Positions 6,949 through 7,611 of a stretch of DNA of 7,611 bases are shown here, one piece after another; position 1 is the first letter of the stretch, and each line of letters starts with the position of its first letter. Position numbers and translations under genes: made by a program. Source of the DNA: Candidatus Hydrogenedentota bacterium (GTDB taxonomy: Bacteria > Hydrogenedentota > Hydrogenedentia > Hydrogenedentales > SLHB01); assembly GCA_003557825.1 (NCBI GenBank), contig PWNM01000361.1, forward strand, positions 1-7,611, in the 5' to 3' direction. Under the pieces are notes generated by a model, which worked only from the letters and a program-made list of their open reading frames with translations, did not search any database and had not been told where the DNA came from.

Positions 6949-7002
6949 GATGATTCGTTGAAACAGGGTTGAAGCATTACCCCAACAGAGGAGATCAAAC
7001 CT

Positions 7003-7611
7003 ATGCATTCCCGGATAGACATACGACAAGCCAGGCAAATCAGAGGATACGCCGCACTAATGCTCTTAAGCATCGTAGTGATCGTTATTCCGGCTGAAGC
7101 CCAGATCGAGATCGACTCAATCGAAGAACTCCAGCGTATCGGGTCCGATTCGGACTACCCATCGGACGGGCATTATATGCTCACCACCAATATCGACGCA
7201 TCGGGTACGGAGTTCTGGAACGACGGCGCTGGTTTTGAACCCATCGGAAGGTATGGGCTGGAGGATCGGGACGTCGATTATGCGCCTTTCACGGGCCTAT
7301 TTGATGGCCGGGGATTCATGATAAGCGGATTAGTCATCAATCGTCCCGACGAAAGCGAAGTCGGTCTGTTCGGCGCCACCGATGAAAGAGCCCGGATCGA
7401 AAACCTTCTCGTCGAGGACAGCCTAATCGTCGGCGGCGACTTCACCGGTGGATTGGTCGGAGTTCATGCATACAGCGCAATTTCACATTGCTCCTTCTCG
7501 GGGGATGTCTTCGGTAACACCATCGCCGGGGGCTTGGTCGGCATCAACGCCGGTTCCATCACGGCATGCTATACCATGGGGGCAGTTGAGGGAGTTCAAT
7601 TTATCGGCGGG
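7003..7611 (+). CDS. Secreted GLUG-repeat protein (3' end outside window)
   Basis: The first 203 codons of an open frame that continues past the window. Residues 1-33 form a signal peptide: a basic, rather long n-region (MHSRIDIRQARQIRGY), a hydrophobic core (17-30) and an AEA cleavage site before Q34. Next comes IEIDSIEELQRIGSDSDYPS with HYMLTTNIDASGT (58-69), the usual lead-in of GLUG proteins, where a list-like 'element of the text' region precedes a beta-helix. FTGLFDGRGFMISGL (97-110... in part) and GLFG (121-124) follow, then GGLVG at 149-153 and 176-180 with about 27-residue spacing, and a third Gly-Gly at the window edge. GLUG motifs occur in extracellular, often adhesin-like bacterial proteins. 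The start has AGAGGAG at 6987-6993, 9 nt upstream. It is transcribed divergently from the propeller/Ig gene. Total length and any anchoring domain are unknown. Confidence 0.87.
   Translation, partial: MHSRIDIRQARQIRGYAALMLLSIVVIVIPAEAQIEIDSIEELQRIGSDSDYPSDGHYMLTTNIDASGTEFWNDGAGFEPIGRYGLEDRDVDYAPFTGLFDGRGFMISGLVINRPDESEVGLFGATDERARIENLLVEDSLIVGGDFTGGLVGVHAYSAISHCSFSGDVFGNTIAGGLVGINAGSITACYTMGAVEGVQFIGG

Overview
The window looks like chromosomal DNA from a moderately GC-rich, Gram-negative-type bacterium. The ResB-type cytochrome assembly gene, a lipobox lipoprotein, large secreted propeller/Ig-like and GLUG-repeat proteins, and a methyltransferase of the uroporphyrinogen-decarboxylase (URO-D) superfamily together fit the Planctomycetes/Verrucomicrobia/Lentisphaerae or Hydrogenedentes-like lineages. 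That placement is inferred from gene content. No rRNA, tRNA, CRISPR array, integrase or transposase was seen.

Layout. (1) 1-1478, minus strand: a two-gene operon with a His/Asp-rich lipoprotein (756-1478) followed 10 bp later by a ResB-like cytochrome c assembly protein (745 to beyond position 1). (2) 1479-1791: a divergent control region with a good -35/-10 promoter for the operon, an extended -10 for the plus-strand gene, and an 8-bp direct repeat between them. (3) 1792-3069, plus strand: a URO-D/MtaA-superfamily methyltransferase-like gene split by an in-frame TAA at 2740-2742, with both halves intact in the same frame. (4) 3070-3225: a convergent region with two strong hairpins, one serving each gene. 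(5) 3226-4218, minus: a complete aldo/keto reductase with its full catalytic tetrad. (6) 4288-6780, minus: an 830-residue secreted protein with a seven-bladed propeller, an Ig-like domain, three repeated Ig-like (DUF5011/HYR-type) domains and a C-terminal membrane tail. (7) 6781-7002: a second divergent control region with a consensus-like promoter, an extended -10 and a perfect 12-bp palindrome. (8) 7003-7611, plus: the start of a secreted GLUG-repeat protein that runs off the window.

Functionally there are three themes: extracytoplasmic cytochrome c maturation (the lipoprotein and ResB), small-molecule metabolism (methyltransferase-like pseudogene and oxidoreductase), and the cell surface (propeller/Ig protein and GLUG protein, transcribed divergently). 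I found no clear evidence of a wholly new system. The points most worth checking are the ochre codon just after the HxCG motif, the architecture and tail of the large surface protein, and the His-rich lipoprotein paired with ResB.
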